Positions 48,616 through 57,170 of a stretch of DNA of 64,000 nt are shown here, in pieces (positions within the stretch are counted from its first letter, which is position 1; each line of letters opens with the position of its first letter). A model generated the notes under the pieces. That model made no database searches. It saw only the letters and a program-made list of their open reading frames with translations, and was not told where the DNA came from. This stretch comes from CAVQBJ01 sp963710725 (GTDB lineage Bacteria; Actinomycetota; Thermoleophilia; Solirubrobacterales; Solirubrobacteraceae), in assembly GCA_963710725.1 (NCBI GenBank), contig CAVQBJ010000008.1, forward strand, positions 124,001-188,000. The letters are read 5' to 3'. A program made the position numbers and the translations under genes.

Positions 48616-49946
48616 CGCGGCGACGAGCCGTCCGCGCCGTCCGACTCCGCGGCGCTCGGCTCCCCGGCCCGCACGCTGCGATCGTGCTCGCGCTCGGAAT
48701 GCAGCAGCTCCTCGTCCAGGTTGAGCCCCTGGTGGTGCAGCGCATGACCCATGCGCTCCTGCTTGGTCCGCAGATAGGCCTCGTTGTGCGGGTTGGGGGC
48801 GTGCACGATCGGGATCTGGTCGCTGACGGACAGCCCGTAGCCCTCGAGCCCGCGGATCTTCTTCGGGTTGTTCGTGAGGATCCGGATCGAGCTGAGCCCG
48901 AGGTCGACGAGGATCTGTGCCCCGATTCCGTAGTCGCGCAGGTCGGCCGGCAGGCCGAGCCTCTCGTTCGCCTCGACCGTGTCGAGACCCTGCTCCTGCA
49001 GACGGTAGGCGCGCAGCTTGTTGAGCAGGCCGATGCCGCGCCCCTCCTGGGCCAGATACAGCAGCACGCCCTCGCCCTCGGTCTCGATCATCGACAGCGC
49101 CGACTCGAGCTGCTCGCCGCAGTCGCAGCGCAGCGAGTGGAACACGTCCCCGGTGAGGCACTCCGAGTGCACGCGAACGAGCACGTCGGGCTTGCCCGCG
49201 ACGTCGCCCTTGACGAGCGCGACGTGATGCTTGTCGTCGACGAGCGAGCGATAGCCGACCGCCTCGAAGTCGCCGAACCCCGTCGGCAGGCGGGTGGACA
49301 CGACGCGCTCGACCAGACGATCGTGCCGGCGCCGGTAGGCGATGAGGTCGGCGATCGTGATCATCTTCAGCCCGTGGCGCTCGCAGTATGCGGCGAGATC
49401 GGGCACGCGGGCCATCGAGCCGTCTTCGTTCATCACCTCGCAGATGACCCCGGCCGGCACGAGCCCGGCGAGGCGGGCGAGATCGACACTCGCCTCCGTG
49501 TGGCCGGTGCGCTCGAGCACCCCGCCGCGCTTGGCCTTCAGCGGGTTGACGTGGCCCGGCTGGACGAGGTCGTTCGGCCCGCAGGCCGGATCGGCGGCAA
49601 CGCGCATCGTGTGGGCGCGATCGTGCGCCGACACGCCGGTGGTGACGCCCTCACGGGCCTCGATCGTGACCGTGAACGGCGTCTGCATCGAGGACTCGTT
49701 CTTTGCCGTCATCAGCTCGAGACCGAGCTCATCGCAGCGCTCGGGCGTGAGTGCCAGGCAGATCCAGCCGCCGGCCTCGCGCACCATGAAGTTGATCGCA
49801 TCCGGGGTCACGAACTCGGCGGCCATCACGAGGTCCCCCTCGTTCTCGCGGTCCTCGTCGTCGCAGACGACGATCATGCGGCCCTCGCGGATCTCCTCGA
49901 GGGCCTCGTCGATCGTGGCGAAGGCCGTGGTGCGCGAGGGGTTCAT
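48612..49946 (-). CDS. ribBA: DHBP synthase / GTP cyclohydrolase II fusion
   Basis: N-terminal RibB half (1-205): VVCDDEDRENEGDLVMAAE (metal site), GVSAHDRAHTMR, GHTEASVDLARLAGL. C-terminal RibA half (about 210-400): VRVHSECLTGDVFHSLRCDCG (zinc Cys), QEGRGIGLLNKLRAY, and GIGAQILVDLG. The end is about 45 residues longer than the core, with a charged, His- and Glu-rich tail. ATG 49946 overlaps the ribE stop. Both starting reactions of riboflavin synthesis are in this one protein. Confidence 0.95.
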   Translation of the reverse strand: MNPSRTTAFATIDEALEEIREGRMIVVCDDEDRENEGDLVMAAEFVTPDAINFMVREAGGWICLALTPERCDELGLELMTAKNESSMQTPFTVTIEAREGVTTGVSAHDRAHTMRVAADPACGPNDLVQPGHVNPLKAKRGGVLERTGHTEASVDLARLAGLVPAGVICEVMNEDGSMARVPDLAAYCERHGLKMITIADLIAYRRRHDRLVERVVSTRLPTGFGDFEAVGYRSLVDDKHHVALVKGDVAGKPDVLVRVHSECLTGDVFHSLRCDCGEQLESALSMIETEGEGVLLYLAQEGRGIGLLNKLRAYRLQEQGLDTVEANERLGLPADLRDYGIGAQILVDLGLSSIRILTNNPKKIRGLEGYGLSVSDQIPIVHAPNPHNEAYLRTKQERMGHALHHQGLNLDEELLHSEREHDRSVRAGEPSAAESDGADGSSPR

Positions 49947-50560
49947 CGGACGGCCTCGACGCGTGCGGCCGGCAGGTGGGCGGCGAGCAGTCGCTCGACG
50001 TGCTTGGCGAGAACGTCCACTTCGAGGTTGACGATAGCTCCCGGGGCGAGCGCCCCAAGGGTCGTTCGCTGCAGCGTCTCGGGGATGAGCGAGACCGCGA
50101 AGTCGTCGTCGCCGAGGCGACTGACGGTGAGGCTGACCCCGTCGACCGCCACCGAGCCCTTCTCCACGAGGTAGCGCAGCAGCGACGGATCGGCCTGTAT
50201 CGAGACGACCTGCGAGAAGCCGTCGGGGGCGAGATCGGTCACCGTGCCCCTGCCGTCGACGTGGCCCTGGACGATGTGTCCGCCGAGGCGGTCCTCGGCG
50301 CGCAGCGCGAGCTCGAGGTTGACTGCCGATCCCTCGGTCAGCCCGCCGAGCGCCGAGCGCGCAAGCGTCTCGTGCATGGCCTCGGCGGCGAACGAGTCGC
50401 CGCCCACCTCGGTGGCGGTCAGGCACACGCCGCCGACGGCGATCGAGTCGCCGTCACGCAGCTCGCCGGCGAGCGACGTCTCGATGACGATCCGCGCGCC
50501 GCGCTCGTCGCGCTCGTGGGCCCGCACGCGGCCGATGTCGGCGATGAGGCCGGTGAACAC
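49943..50560 (-). CDS. ribE: Riboflavin synthase, alpha subunit
   Basis: The two lumazine-binding repeats are visible: the N-terminal MFTGLIADIGRV, SIAVGGVCLTATEVGG, EDRLGGHIVQGHVDGRG, and the second SVAVDGVSLTVSRLG with SLIPETLQRTTLG. GTG 50560 opens the canonical MFTGLI N-terminus; an in-frame GTG 50569 overlaps the ribD stop and is possible. 205 residues. Gene between ribD and ribBA. Confidence 0.95.
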   Translation of the reverse strand: MFTGLIADIGRVRAHERDERGARIVIETSLAGELRDGDSIAVGGVCLTATEVGGDSFAAEAMHETLARSALGGLTEGSAVNLELALRAEDRLGGHIVQGHVDGRGTVTDLAPDGFSQVVSIQADPSLLRYLVEKGSVAVDGVSLTVSRLGDDDFAVSLIPETLQRTTLGALAPGAIVNLEVDVLAKHVERLLAAHLPAARVEAVR

Positions 50561-50562
50561 CT

Positions 50563-51684
50563 TTACCACTCCCTCAGGCGCGCGGAGATCAGGAGGTCCT
50601 CGCCGACGCGTTCGCACTCGAGCGTCTGCGCGTGCACCGCCTCGGCGATCCGCTCGACGCCCTCGCCCTCGAGCGGGTCGCGCGCCGTACGGCCGCCGAG
50701 CAGCAGCGGCGCGAGGAACAGCCGGATCTCGTCGATCTCGCCGACGTCCAGGAACGCGCCGGCGAGGTGAGGGCCACCCTCGAGCAGCACCGAGCTGATC
50801 TCGAGCGCCCCGAGCTGGTCGAGCGCGGAGCGCACGCGCGCCGGCTCGTTCTCGCCCGTGGCCACGATCACGGTGATCCCGGCGGCCTCGAGGGCATCCG
50901 TGTCGGCCCGCGGGGCGGCGCGCGAGACGACGACGATGAGCGGCACGTCGGCCGCCGCCGCGACGAGCTGGGAGCTGAGGGGCAGCCGGGCGAGCGAGTC
51001 GAACACGACCCGCCGCGGCTGGTGATGGACGCCGTCGACGCGCGCCGTCAGCTGCGGGTCGTCGGCGAGCGCCGTGCCGATTCCGACGGCGACGGCGTCG
51101 CACGATGCGCGCCAGCGGTGCGCCTCGTGGCGGCTGTCCTCGCCGCTGATCCACTTCGAGTCGCCGGCGCGAGTGGCCACCTTGCCGTCGAGCGTCATCG
51201 CCGACTTGAAGAGCACCCAGGGACGGCCCGTGCGCCCGTGCTTGCGAAACGCCTGGTTGAGCAGTCGCGCGCGGGCGGCGAGCACGCCGTCGGCCATGAC
51301 GACCTCGATCCCCTCGTCGCGCAGGATGCCCGGGCCACGACCCGACGCCTTCTCCGTCGGGTCGTCGGAGGCGATCACGACGCGGCCGATGCCGGCGGCG
51401 ACGATCGCCGCGGTGCACGCCGGGGTCTTGCCGTCGTGGCAGCACGGCTCGAGCGAGACGTAGAGCGTCGTGCCCGACAGGTCGGCATCGCCGCAGGCGG
51501 CGATCGCGTTCACCTCGGCGTGCGGTCCGCCGAAGTCGTTATGCCAGCCCTCGCCGAGAACGGCCTCGTCGTTGGCGATGACGGCGCCGACGACGGGGTT
51601 CGGATTTACGCGCCCGATGCCTCGGCGGGCCAGCTCAATGGCGCGCTCGAGATGCTCGCGATCGGTGACGGTGGTGGCGGCCAT
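50563..51684 (-). CDS. ribD: Riboflavin biosynthesis deaminase/reductase
   Basis: N-terminal deaminase (1-145) with HAEVNAIAACGD and the PCCHDGKTPACTAAI zinc site, C-terminal reductase (150-373) with KSAMTLDGKVATR, DSKWISGEDSRHEAHRWRA and ISSVLLEGGPHLAGAFLD. 373 residues. ATG 51684 overlaps the glycosyltransferase 3' end by about 50 bases. A TATCCT box lies 11 bases upstream, leaving no room for an FMN riboswitch. Confidence 0.95.
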   Translation of the reverse strand: MAATTVTDREHLERAIELARRGIGRVNPNPVVGAVIANDEAVLGEGWHNDFGGPHAEVNAIAACGDADLSGTTLYVSLEPCCHDGKTPACTAAIVAAGIGRVVIASDDPTEKASGRGPGILRDEGIEVVMADGVLAARARLLNQAFRKHGRTGRPWVLFKSAMTLDGKVATRAGDSKWISGEDSRHEAHRWRASCDAVAVGIGTALADDPQLTARVDGVHHQPRRVVFDSLARLPLSSQLVAAAADVPLIVVVSRAAPRADTDALEAAGITVIVATGENEPARVRSALDQLGALEISSVLLEGGPHLAGAFLDVGEIDEIRLFLAPLLLGGRTARDPLEGEGVERIAEAVHAQTLECERVGEDLLISARLREW

Positions 51685-53668
51685 GGCGTGTGCTGAGGAT
51701 AGCCGCGGGCGCCGCGAGGGCAGCCGGCGTGGCGGTGGCACCGGCCCCGGCCGCGACGGCGCCGCCCGTCGACGCACCGCCCGCGGCCGGGCCACAGCGC
51801 CCGCCGGCGAGGCGGTAGATCGTGACGAGCGGCCCCGGTCGCGCGTAGGCGAGGTTGTAGTAATCGAAGGTCCAGTCGAAGTTGAACGCGACCGGCGACG
51901 CACCCGCGTAGTAGGGCGACGCCTGGAAGACGACCCGGCCCGCGCGGGCGAGCGCGGCGTAGTAGGCGACGGCGCCGGGCACCGCGCTCGGGTCGGCCGT
52001 GGCGCGCCCATCCTGGTCGGTCCCGGTGATCACCCAGCAATAGTCCTGCTGCTCGTAGTAGGGGATCAGCGCCGGGCTGAGCGTGCGCTCGTAGTCCTCG
52101 ATGTTGACGGCGTGGCTGTCCGCGAGGTCGATCGCGCCGCTCGGGCTGATGATCGAGCGCAGCGTGGCGTACTTGTACCAGCGCGCGCCGGTGGTGGTCT
52201 CGCTTAGCGTATGGCCGGGGTCGGTGACCCACGCATCGGGGACGATCGGCTCGAGCACGATGTGGGTGCCGACGGGGATGTGCGCCACCATCCAGGCGCG
52301 CGCCTCGTTCCGGGTGTCCGCGCGCGACAGGATCAGGCCGGAGTGGATGCTGTACACGAGGCCCTGCCCGACGAGCGCGACGGTGGCGATCGCGATGAAC
52401 GTCGGGCGCAGCAGCGGGCGCCGGCGCGAGGCCAGGGTCGCGATGCGTAGGCCGAAGTACGCGGCCAGCAGACAGAGCATCGGGAAGATCGGCAGCAGCC
52501 AGCGCCCGAAGTAGCGCCCCTGCAGTCCCATGAAGGCCAGGAACAGCAACGGCGCGAGCGCAAGCACGACGATGAGCCGTCGCCGCGGACGGTCCCACCA
52601 CAGCGCGATCGCGCCACCGAGAGCGGCGACCGACGGTATCCAGCCGAGGCCCCAGCCGAGCGACCACAGGTAGTAGGCGACACCTCCGTTCGTCGGCGCG
52701 CCGAGCTTGCCGCCGGCCTCGTCGCTGACGGTCGACTGGTGCACGATCCCGTACTTGAACGCGCTGTAGTCGAGCAGCGAGTAGGGGTTGGCGATGAGGA
52801 ACGCCGCGAGCGCCGACACGCCCGCGAAGCAGAGCCCGGCCACGGCGCGCCGGCCCGCCGGCCCGGGACGAAGCTGCACCGCGGCCGCGCACAGGATCGG
52901 CACGAGCACGATGCCGCCGGTGTACTTGACCGCGCAGGCCAGCCCGAGGCCGATGCCGGCGACGACGTAGTGGCGCCAGCGCCCATCGCGCAACACACCG
53001 CCGACGCCCCACAGCGCGAGCGCGACGAACGTCGGCGTCACCGCGTCGTTGAGCGCCTGGTGCGCGTAGAACACCGGCAGGAAGGCGACGCCCATGAGCG
53101 CGGCGGCGAGCAGGCCGACCCGCCGGTCGAACAGCCGTGCCCCGGCGAGGTACAGCAGCCACACCGACAGCGTGCCGAGCAGCGCGACGGTGACGCGGGC
53201 CACGACGAAGACGCTCGTGGGGTCGACGGCGAATCGGTGCGACACCGCCGCGCGCCCGCCGAACCAGAGCGCGAACACGAAGTGCAGGATGTACGTCAGC
53301 CCCGGAGGGTTGACGAAGTACGCCGACGTGAGCGAGCCGGGCCGGAACCCGTAGACGAACATGCCGATCGCGAGCGGCACGAAGTGGCTGTTCTCGTCAG
53401 TGTTGTAGGCGAACGGCAGGCCCTGCTTGATGCCCCACAGCCGCAGGCCGAGCGCACCGGCGAGTACGAGCGCGAGCAGCCCGCGGTAGCGCCAGCGGTG
53501 CGGAAGCGGCGGGCGGCGCGCGGCGTCGGGCTGTGCCGGCAGCGCGGGGTCGGCGGCCGAGGCGGGTGCCGGCGCCGGCACGGGCGCGGGTGCACCGACG
53601 ACCGCGTCCGCGGGGCGGGCGCGCACGCGGGGGCCGATGCGCCACAGACGACTATGGGCAGCGGACAT
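51635..53668 (-). CDS. Multi-span glycosyltransferase-like protein (GT39/ArnT-like)
   Basis: The 677-residue protein has a Pro/Ala-rich cytoplasmic N-terminus (1-60), about ten membrane spans, and the motif of PMT/ArnT-like enzymes: NTDENSHFVPLA with the acidic DE in the first outer loop, FVNPPGLTYILHF, and FYAHQALNDAVTP. The C-terminal outer domain has Tyr-rich segments (WYKYATLRSI, YEQQDYCWVI). Such enzymes use polyprenyl-linked sugars. The last 45 residues are low-complexity and His/Arg-rich and run through the ribD start. Substrate unknown. Confidence 0.75.
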   Translation of the reverse strand: MSAAHSRLWRIGPRVRARPADAVVGAPAPVPAPAPASAADPALPAQPDAARRPPLPHRWRYRGLLALVLAGALGLRLWGIKQGLPFAYNTDENSHFVPLAIGMFVYGFRPGSLTSAYFVNPPGLTYILHFVFALWFGGRAAVSHRFAVDPTSVFVVARVTVALLGTLSVWLLYLAGARLFDRRVGLLAAALMGVAFLPVFYAHQALNDAVTPTFVALALWGVGGVLRDGRWRHYVVAGIGLGLACAVKYTGGIVLVPILCAAAVQLRPGPAGRRAVAGLCFAGVSALAAFLIANPYSLLDYSAFKYGIVHQSTVSDEAGGKLGAPTNGGVAYYLWSLGWGLGWIPSVAALGGAIALWWDRPRRRLIVVLALAPLLFLAFMGLQGRYFGRWLLPIFPMLCLLAAYFGLRIATLASRRRPLLRPTFIAIATVALVGQGLVYSIHSGLILSRADTRNEARAWMVAHIPVGTHIVLEPIVPDAWVTDPGHTLSETTTGARWYKYATLRSIISPSGAIDLADSHAVNIEDYERTLSPALIPYYEQQDYCWVITGTDQDGRATADPSAVPGAVAYYAALARAGRVVFQASPYYAGASPVAFNFDWTFDYYNLAYARPGPLVTIYRLAGGRCGPAAGGASTGGAVAAGAGATATPAALAAPAAILSTRHGRHHRHRSRASRARH

Positions 53669-55175
53669 ACACCGCGTAGTACTTGCTGGTCAGCAGATAT
53701 CGATATCCCGGAAGCGGCACCTGGTCGAGCGGATTGTCGTCGACGTCGACGATGGCCTGCGTGAAGACGGCACTGCCGGTCGGATAGATCGCGACGCCTC
53801 CGCGTTCGATCAGGTTATGCAGGGCCGGATTGCCGGCGTCCGCGTCCGAGCGCGCCTCGCTGCGGGCGACGACCGCCGACGGGCCCGCATCGAGGATCCA
53901 GCGCGCGTCCGGGGTGAGCTTGTGATCGGGCAGCGACAGGGGCCCGCAGCGCCGCAGGTCGGCTCGGACCGTCGGGTTGCGCAGCACCTCACTGAGCGCG
54001 TCGTGCGTGTCGTTGCGGAACGCGAGCTCGAAGCGCACGTTGGAGAAGTTGAGCGAGTTCGCGGCCACGGCGAGGCCGTAGATCGCCCCGACCACGGCCG
54101 CGACGATCCACACGCGACGAAGCCAGTGGCCGGGCTCGAGCAGCGACCAGCCGCCGATGGTCACGGCGCCGAACAGCATCAGCACGACCGACGGCGTCAG
54201 CAGGTACCGGTTGATCACCGACGCGCCGCTGAGGCCGATCCCGGCGAACGCGACGACGCCGCTCAGCATGAGCACGAGCGGAACGCGCACGCGCCGCGGC
54301 ACGAGCACGATCGCAATGACGACGCCGATCAGCCCCGCCACGACGAGGGGCATCTGGTCGAGCTGCACCGCGAACCCCCACGTCGATGCGGGGAGGTTGC
54401 CGGCGCCCTGCGTGCGCCCGAGGGCATCGGCGAGACCGGTGGTCGAGTGCAGTGAGTACGTCGCGTGCCCGGTGACGATCGCGTCGGTGAGCCCCCACAG
54501 CACCGGTCCGGCGACGGTGAGGGCGAGGTCGCGCGCGCGATCCCGCCAGGCGGTCGGCGCCGGCGTCGCGCACCACACGAAGTAGACCGCCGACAGCAGC
54601 CACGCCTCCGGGCGCAGCAGACCGGCGAGGGCGAGCAGCGCGAGCACGAGCGGGCCACGGCGCGGCCGCGCGACCTCGAGAGCGCCGGCCCACACGACGA
54701 GCGCCATGTAGGCGAAATCGAGATACCCCTGTGCGGCGAGATACGCGTAGTGCACGCGCGAGAGCAGCAGCGCGGCCGCGATCGCCCCGACGACCGGACC
54801 GAAGGTCAGCCGCCCGAGGCGATAGAGACCGGCCACGAGCGCGACGAAGCAACCGATCGCCCCGAGGATCATGAGCCGGTCGGCGTAGTGGCCGAAGATC
54901 GACACGAACGCGCCGAAGGCGATCGCCAGCGGATGCTCGGTCGGCGCCCGGTACACGGCGAACACCGGGAGGTGCAGGTGGAGCACGTCGCGCCCCCAGA
55001 TGAGCGCGTAGTACGAGTCGTACGTCGGGTAGGTCGGGAACAGGAAGAACCCGATCAGCGCGCCGACGCAGACGGCGGCAAAGCCGAGCTTCGCCCAGGT
55101 GTGAGCGGGCACGCCGCGCAGGCGCGCCAGCCAGATGGGGCCCGACCGAGGCCGGGTGAGCATCGCGACTTCCAT
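53652..55175 (-). CDS. Multi-span membrane protein, glycosyltransferase-like
   Basis: 507 residues with about twelve hydrophobic segments, including FFLFPTYPTYDSYYALIWG, in which the TYDSYY loop fits a catalytic Asp loop of GT-C enzymes, and AVYRAPTEHPLAIAFGAF. A soluble C-terminal part (about 400-507) follows with repeated Arg/Asp-rich loops. Start ATG 55175 (or 55163) fits the first membrane span. It overlaps the previous gene by 17 bases and is divergent from the GT2 gene. Same type of protein as its neighbour, so the pair may act together. Confidence 0.65.
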   Translation of the reverse strand: MEVAMLTRPRSGPIWLARLRGVPAHTWAKLGFAAVCVGALIGFFLFPTYPTYDSYYALIWGRDVLHLHLPVFAVYRAPTEHPLAIAFGAFVSIFGHYADRLMILGAIGCFVALVAGLYRLGRLTFGPVVGAIAAALLLSRVHYAYLAAQGYLDFAYMALVVWAGALEVARPRRGPLVLALLALAGLLRPEAWLLSAVYFVWCATPAPTAWRDRARDLALTVAGPVLWGLTDAIVTGHATYSLHSTTGLADALGRTQGAGNLPASTWGFAVQLDQMPLVVAGLIGVVIAIVLVPRRVRVPLVLMLSGVVAFAGIGLSGASVINRYLLTPSVVLMLFGAVTIGGWSLLEPGHWLRRVWIVAAVVGAIYGLAVAANSLNFSNVRFELAFRNDTHDALSEVLRNPTVRADLRRCGPLSLPDHKLTPDARWILDAGPSAVVARSEARSDADAGNPALHNLIERGGVAIYPTGSAVFTQAIVDVDDNPLDQVPLPGYRYLLTSKYYAVYVRCP

Positions 55176-55329
55176 CGAGCTCCAGCTGCCGAGCGCTTGG
55201 GCCGCGGCTCGCCGCGCTTGGCGTCGAGCCGGTTCCTCTGGGATACTGGGTGGCCAGTTTACGCCACGCCCTGGCGGAGTCATACCGGCGGGCGTCCGTC
55301 TGGGCCGTCGAGGCTGCCACCCCGTTGCC

Positions 55330-56439
55330 ATGAAGCTCATCATCCAGATTCCCTGCTGGAACGAGGCGGAGCAGCTGCCCGCGACGCTCGCCGACCTGCC
55401 ACGGGAGCTGGCCGGATTCGACACCGTCGAGTGGCTGGTCATCGACGATGGCTCGACCGACGACACGATCGAGGTGGCCAAGCGCCACGGCGTCGACCAC
55501 ATCGTCCGCCTCACGAACAACAAGGGGCTCTCGGCGGGCTTCCAGGCCGGCCTCGATGCCTGCCTGAAGCTGCACGCCGACGTCATCGTCAACACCGACG
55601 CCGACAACCAGTACTACGGCGCCGACATCGCCAAGCTCGTGCAGCCGATCCTTGAGGGCCGCGCGGACATGGTCGTCGGCGACCGCGAGGTGCACTCGAT
55701 CGAGCACTTCTCGCCGCTCAAGAAGGTGCTGCAGCGCCTCGGCTCGAGGGTCGTGCGGGCGGCCTCGTCAACAGACGTCCCCGACACGACGTCCGGGTTT
55801 CGCGCGTACAACCGCGAGGCGGCGATCCAGATGCTCGTCGTCAACAAGTTCACCTACACGCTCGAGACGATCATCCAGGCCGGCAAGCTGCTCGTGGCCA
55901 CCGACCACGTCGCGATCCGCACGAACCCGGCCACCCGGGAGTCGCGCCTGTTCCCGTCGATGTGGGCCTACGTGCGGCGCAACGCCGTCTCGATCTTCCG
56001 CATCTACGCCCAGTACGAGCCGCTGCGCGTGTTCTGGGGCGCCGCGGCGCTGCTCGGGCTGGCCGCGGTCGCCGTGTGGATCCGCTTCCTCGTGGCGTAC
56101 ATCGACGGCAGCGGCAGCGGGCACGTCCAGTCGCTCATCCTCGGCGCGGTGCTCTTCAACGCGGCCATGCTCCTCGCCGCGCTCGGCGTCATCGGCGATC
56201 TGCTCGCGGCCCAGAGGGTGATGACCCAGAAGACCTTCGAGCGCGTCCGGCGCATCGAGCTACAGCTCGGCATCCCGCCGTCGCACTACGAGCGAGGCGC
56301 GACGGGCTCCGCTCGCGGGGCCGCCGCCGCGTCGCCCCTCGGCGAAGCAGCCACGCCGCCGGCGGGCGACGCGAGCGTCGCGTCGGAGGGTGATCCCCCC
56401 GAGCCAGGCGGCGAGCGCGGACGCGCAGTCGGCGTATGA
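55330..56439 (+). CDS. Family 2 glycosyltransferase, DPM1-like
   Basis: GT2 fold with the motif IPCWNEAEQLPATL, then WLVIDDGSTDDTIEVA (first Asp), NKGLSAGFQAGLD, and DADNQYYGADIAKL (DxD). Positions about 230-300 hold two hydrophobic spans (VFWGAAALLGLAAVAVWIRF and ILGAVLFNAAMLLAALG), as in enzymes moving sugar to polyprenyl phosphate. The last 60 residues are Gly/Ala/Pro/Glu-rich and unfolded. ATG 55330; stop overlaps the next gene (ATGA 56436-56439). 369 residues. Confidence 0.85.
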   Translation: MKLIIQIPCWNEAEQLPATLADLPRELAGFDTVEWLVIDDGSTDDTIEVAKRHGVDHIVRLTNNKGLSAGFQAGLDACLKLHADVIVNTDADNQYYGADIAKLVQPILEGRADMVVGDREVHSIEHFSPLKKVLQRLGSRVVRAASSTDVPDTTSGFRAYNREAAIQMLVVNKFTYTLETIIQAGKLLVATDHVAIRTNPATRESRLFPSMWAYVRRNAVSIFRIYAQYEPLRVFWGAAALLGLAAVAVWIRFLVAYIDGSGSGHVQSLILGAVLFNAAMLLAALGVIGDLLAAQRVMTQKTFERVRRIELQLGIPPSHYERGATGSARGAAAASPLGEAATPPAGDASVASEGDPPEPGGERGRAVGV

Positions 56440-57065
56440 GTCCCGAGGTCACGTACAGCGCCGACGAGCAGATCGTCACCGGCAACACCTACGACAAGTA
56501 CGGCTCGACGAACCCCGTGGTCCGCCGGCTGATGACGGGCTTCGGGCACTCGCTCGACGAGCTGATGCACGCAGCGGCGCCGACATCGCTACTCGACATC
56601 GGCTGCGGAGAGGGTGTACTCACGCGCCGGTGGGCCGCCGAGCTCGGGGACGCGCGCGTCGTCGGCATCGATCTCGAGGACCCCCAGCTGCAGGCGCAGT
56701 GGGAGCAGCACGCCGCACCGAACCTCCAGTACCAGATCATGAAGGCCGAGAATCTCCCCTTCGCCGACGACGAGTTCGACCTCGCGACGGCGATCGAGGT
56801 GCTGGAACACGTGCCCGACCCTCAGCACACCGTCGCCGAGATGGCCCGCTGCGCCTCACGCCATCTGCTCGTCTCGGTGCCCCGCGAGCCGCTGTGGCGA
56901 ATGCTCAACATGGTGCGAGGCGCCTATTGGTCGGACCTCGGCAACACACCGGGACATCTGAACCACTGGTCGCGACGCTCGTTCGTTCAGCTGCTCTCAC
57001 GCCACGGAACGGTCGTGGAGGTCCGCTCTCCGTTCCCGTGGACGATGCTGCTTGTCCGGCTCTAG
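56436..57065 (+). CDS. Class I SAM-dependent methyltransferase
   Basis: 209 residues with motif I SLLDIGCGEGVLTRRWA, VVGIDLEDPQLQ (ribose-binding acid), KAENLPFADDEFDLATAIEVLEHVPDP and the C-terminal GNTPGHLNHWSRRSF segment. The pattern fits methylation of a sugar or lipid-linked glycan. Translationally coupled to the GT2 gene, so a step of the same pathway is probable. Confidence 0.85.
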   Translation: MSPEVTYSADEQIVTGNTYDKYGSTNPVVRRLMTGFGHSLDELMHAAAPTSLLDIGCGEGVLTRRWAAELGDARVVGIDLEDPQLQAQWEQHAAPNLQYQIMKAENLPFADDEFDLATAIEVLEHVPDPQHTVAEMARCASRHLLVSVPREPLWRMLNMVRGAYWSDLGNTPGHLNHWSRRSFVQLLSRHGTVVEVRSPFPWTMLLVRL

Positions 57066-57066
57066 G

Positions 57067-57154
57067 GGTGCCGGAGGCGGCCAGGTGGCCGCCGGAGGCG
57101 GGGTCACCTCCCGGCGCCGGCAGGGCCGGGATCGCCTCAGGGTGCCGGAGGCGG
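57067..57154 (+). repeat. Two copies of GGTGCCGGAGGCGG between genes
   Basis: Copies at 57067-57080 and 57141-57154, with a related GCCGGAGGCGG at 57090. It lies in the 105-base gap before the flippase GTG; role unknown. Confidence 0.45.
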
Positions 57155-57170
57155 AGCACCGTCGGGCGCA

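Noticed and set aside
48120..50174. Plus-strand open frame of about 680 codons opposite ribH and ribBA
   Set aside because: Shadow of the riboflavin genes, as above.
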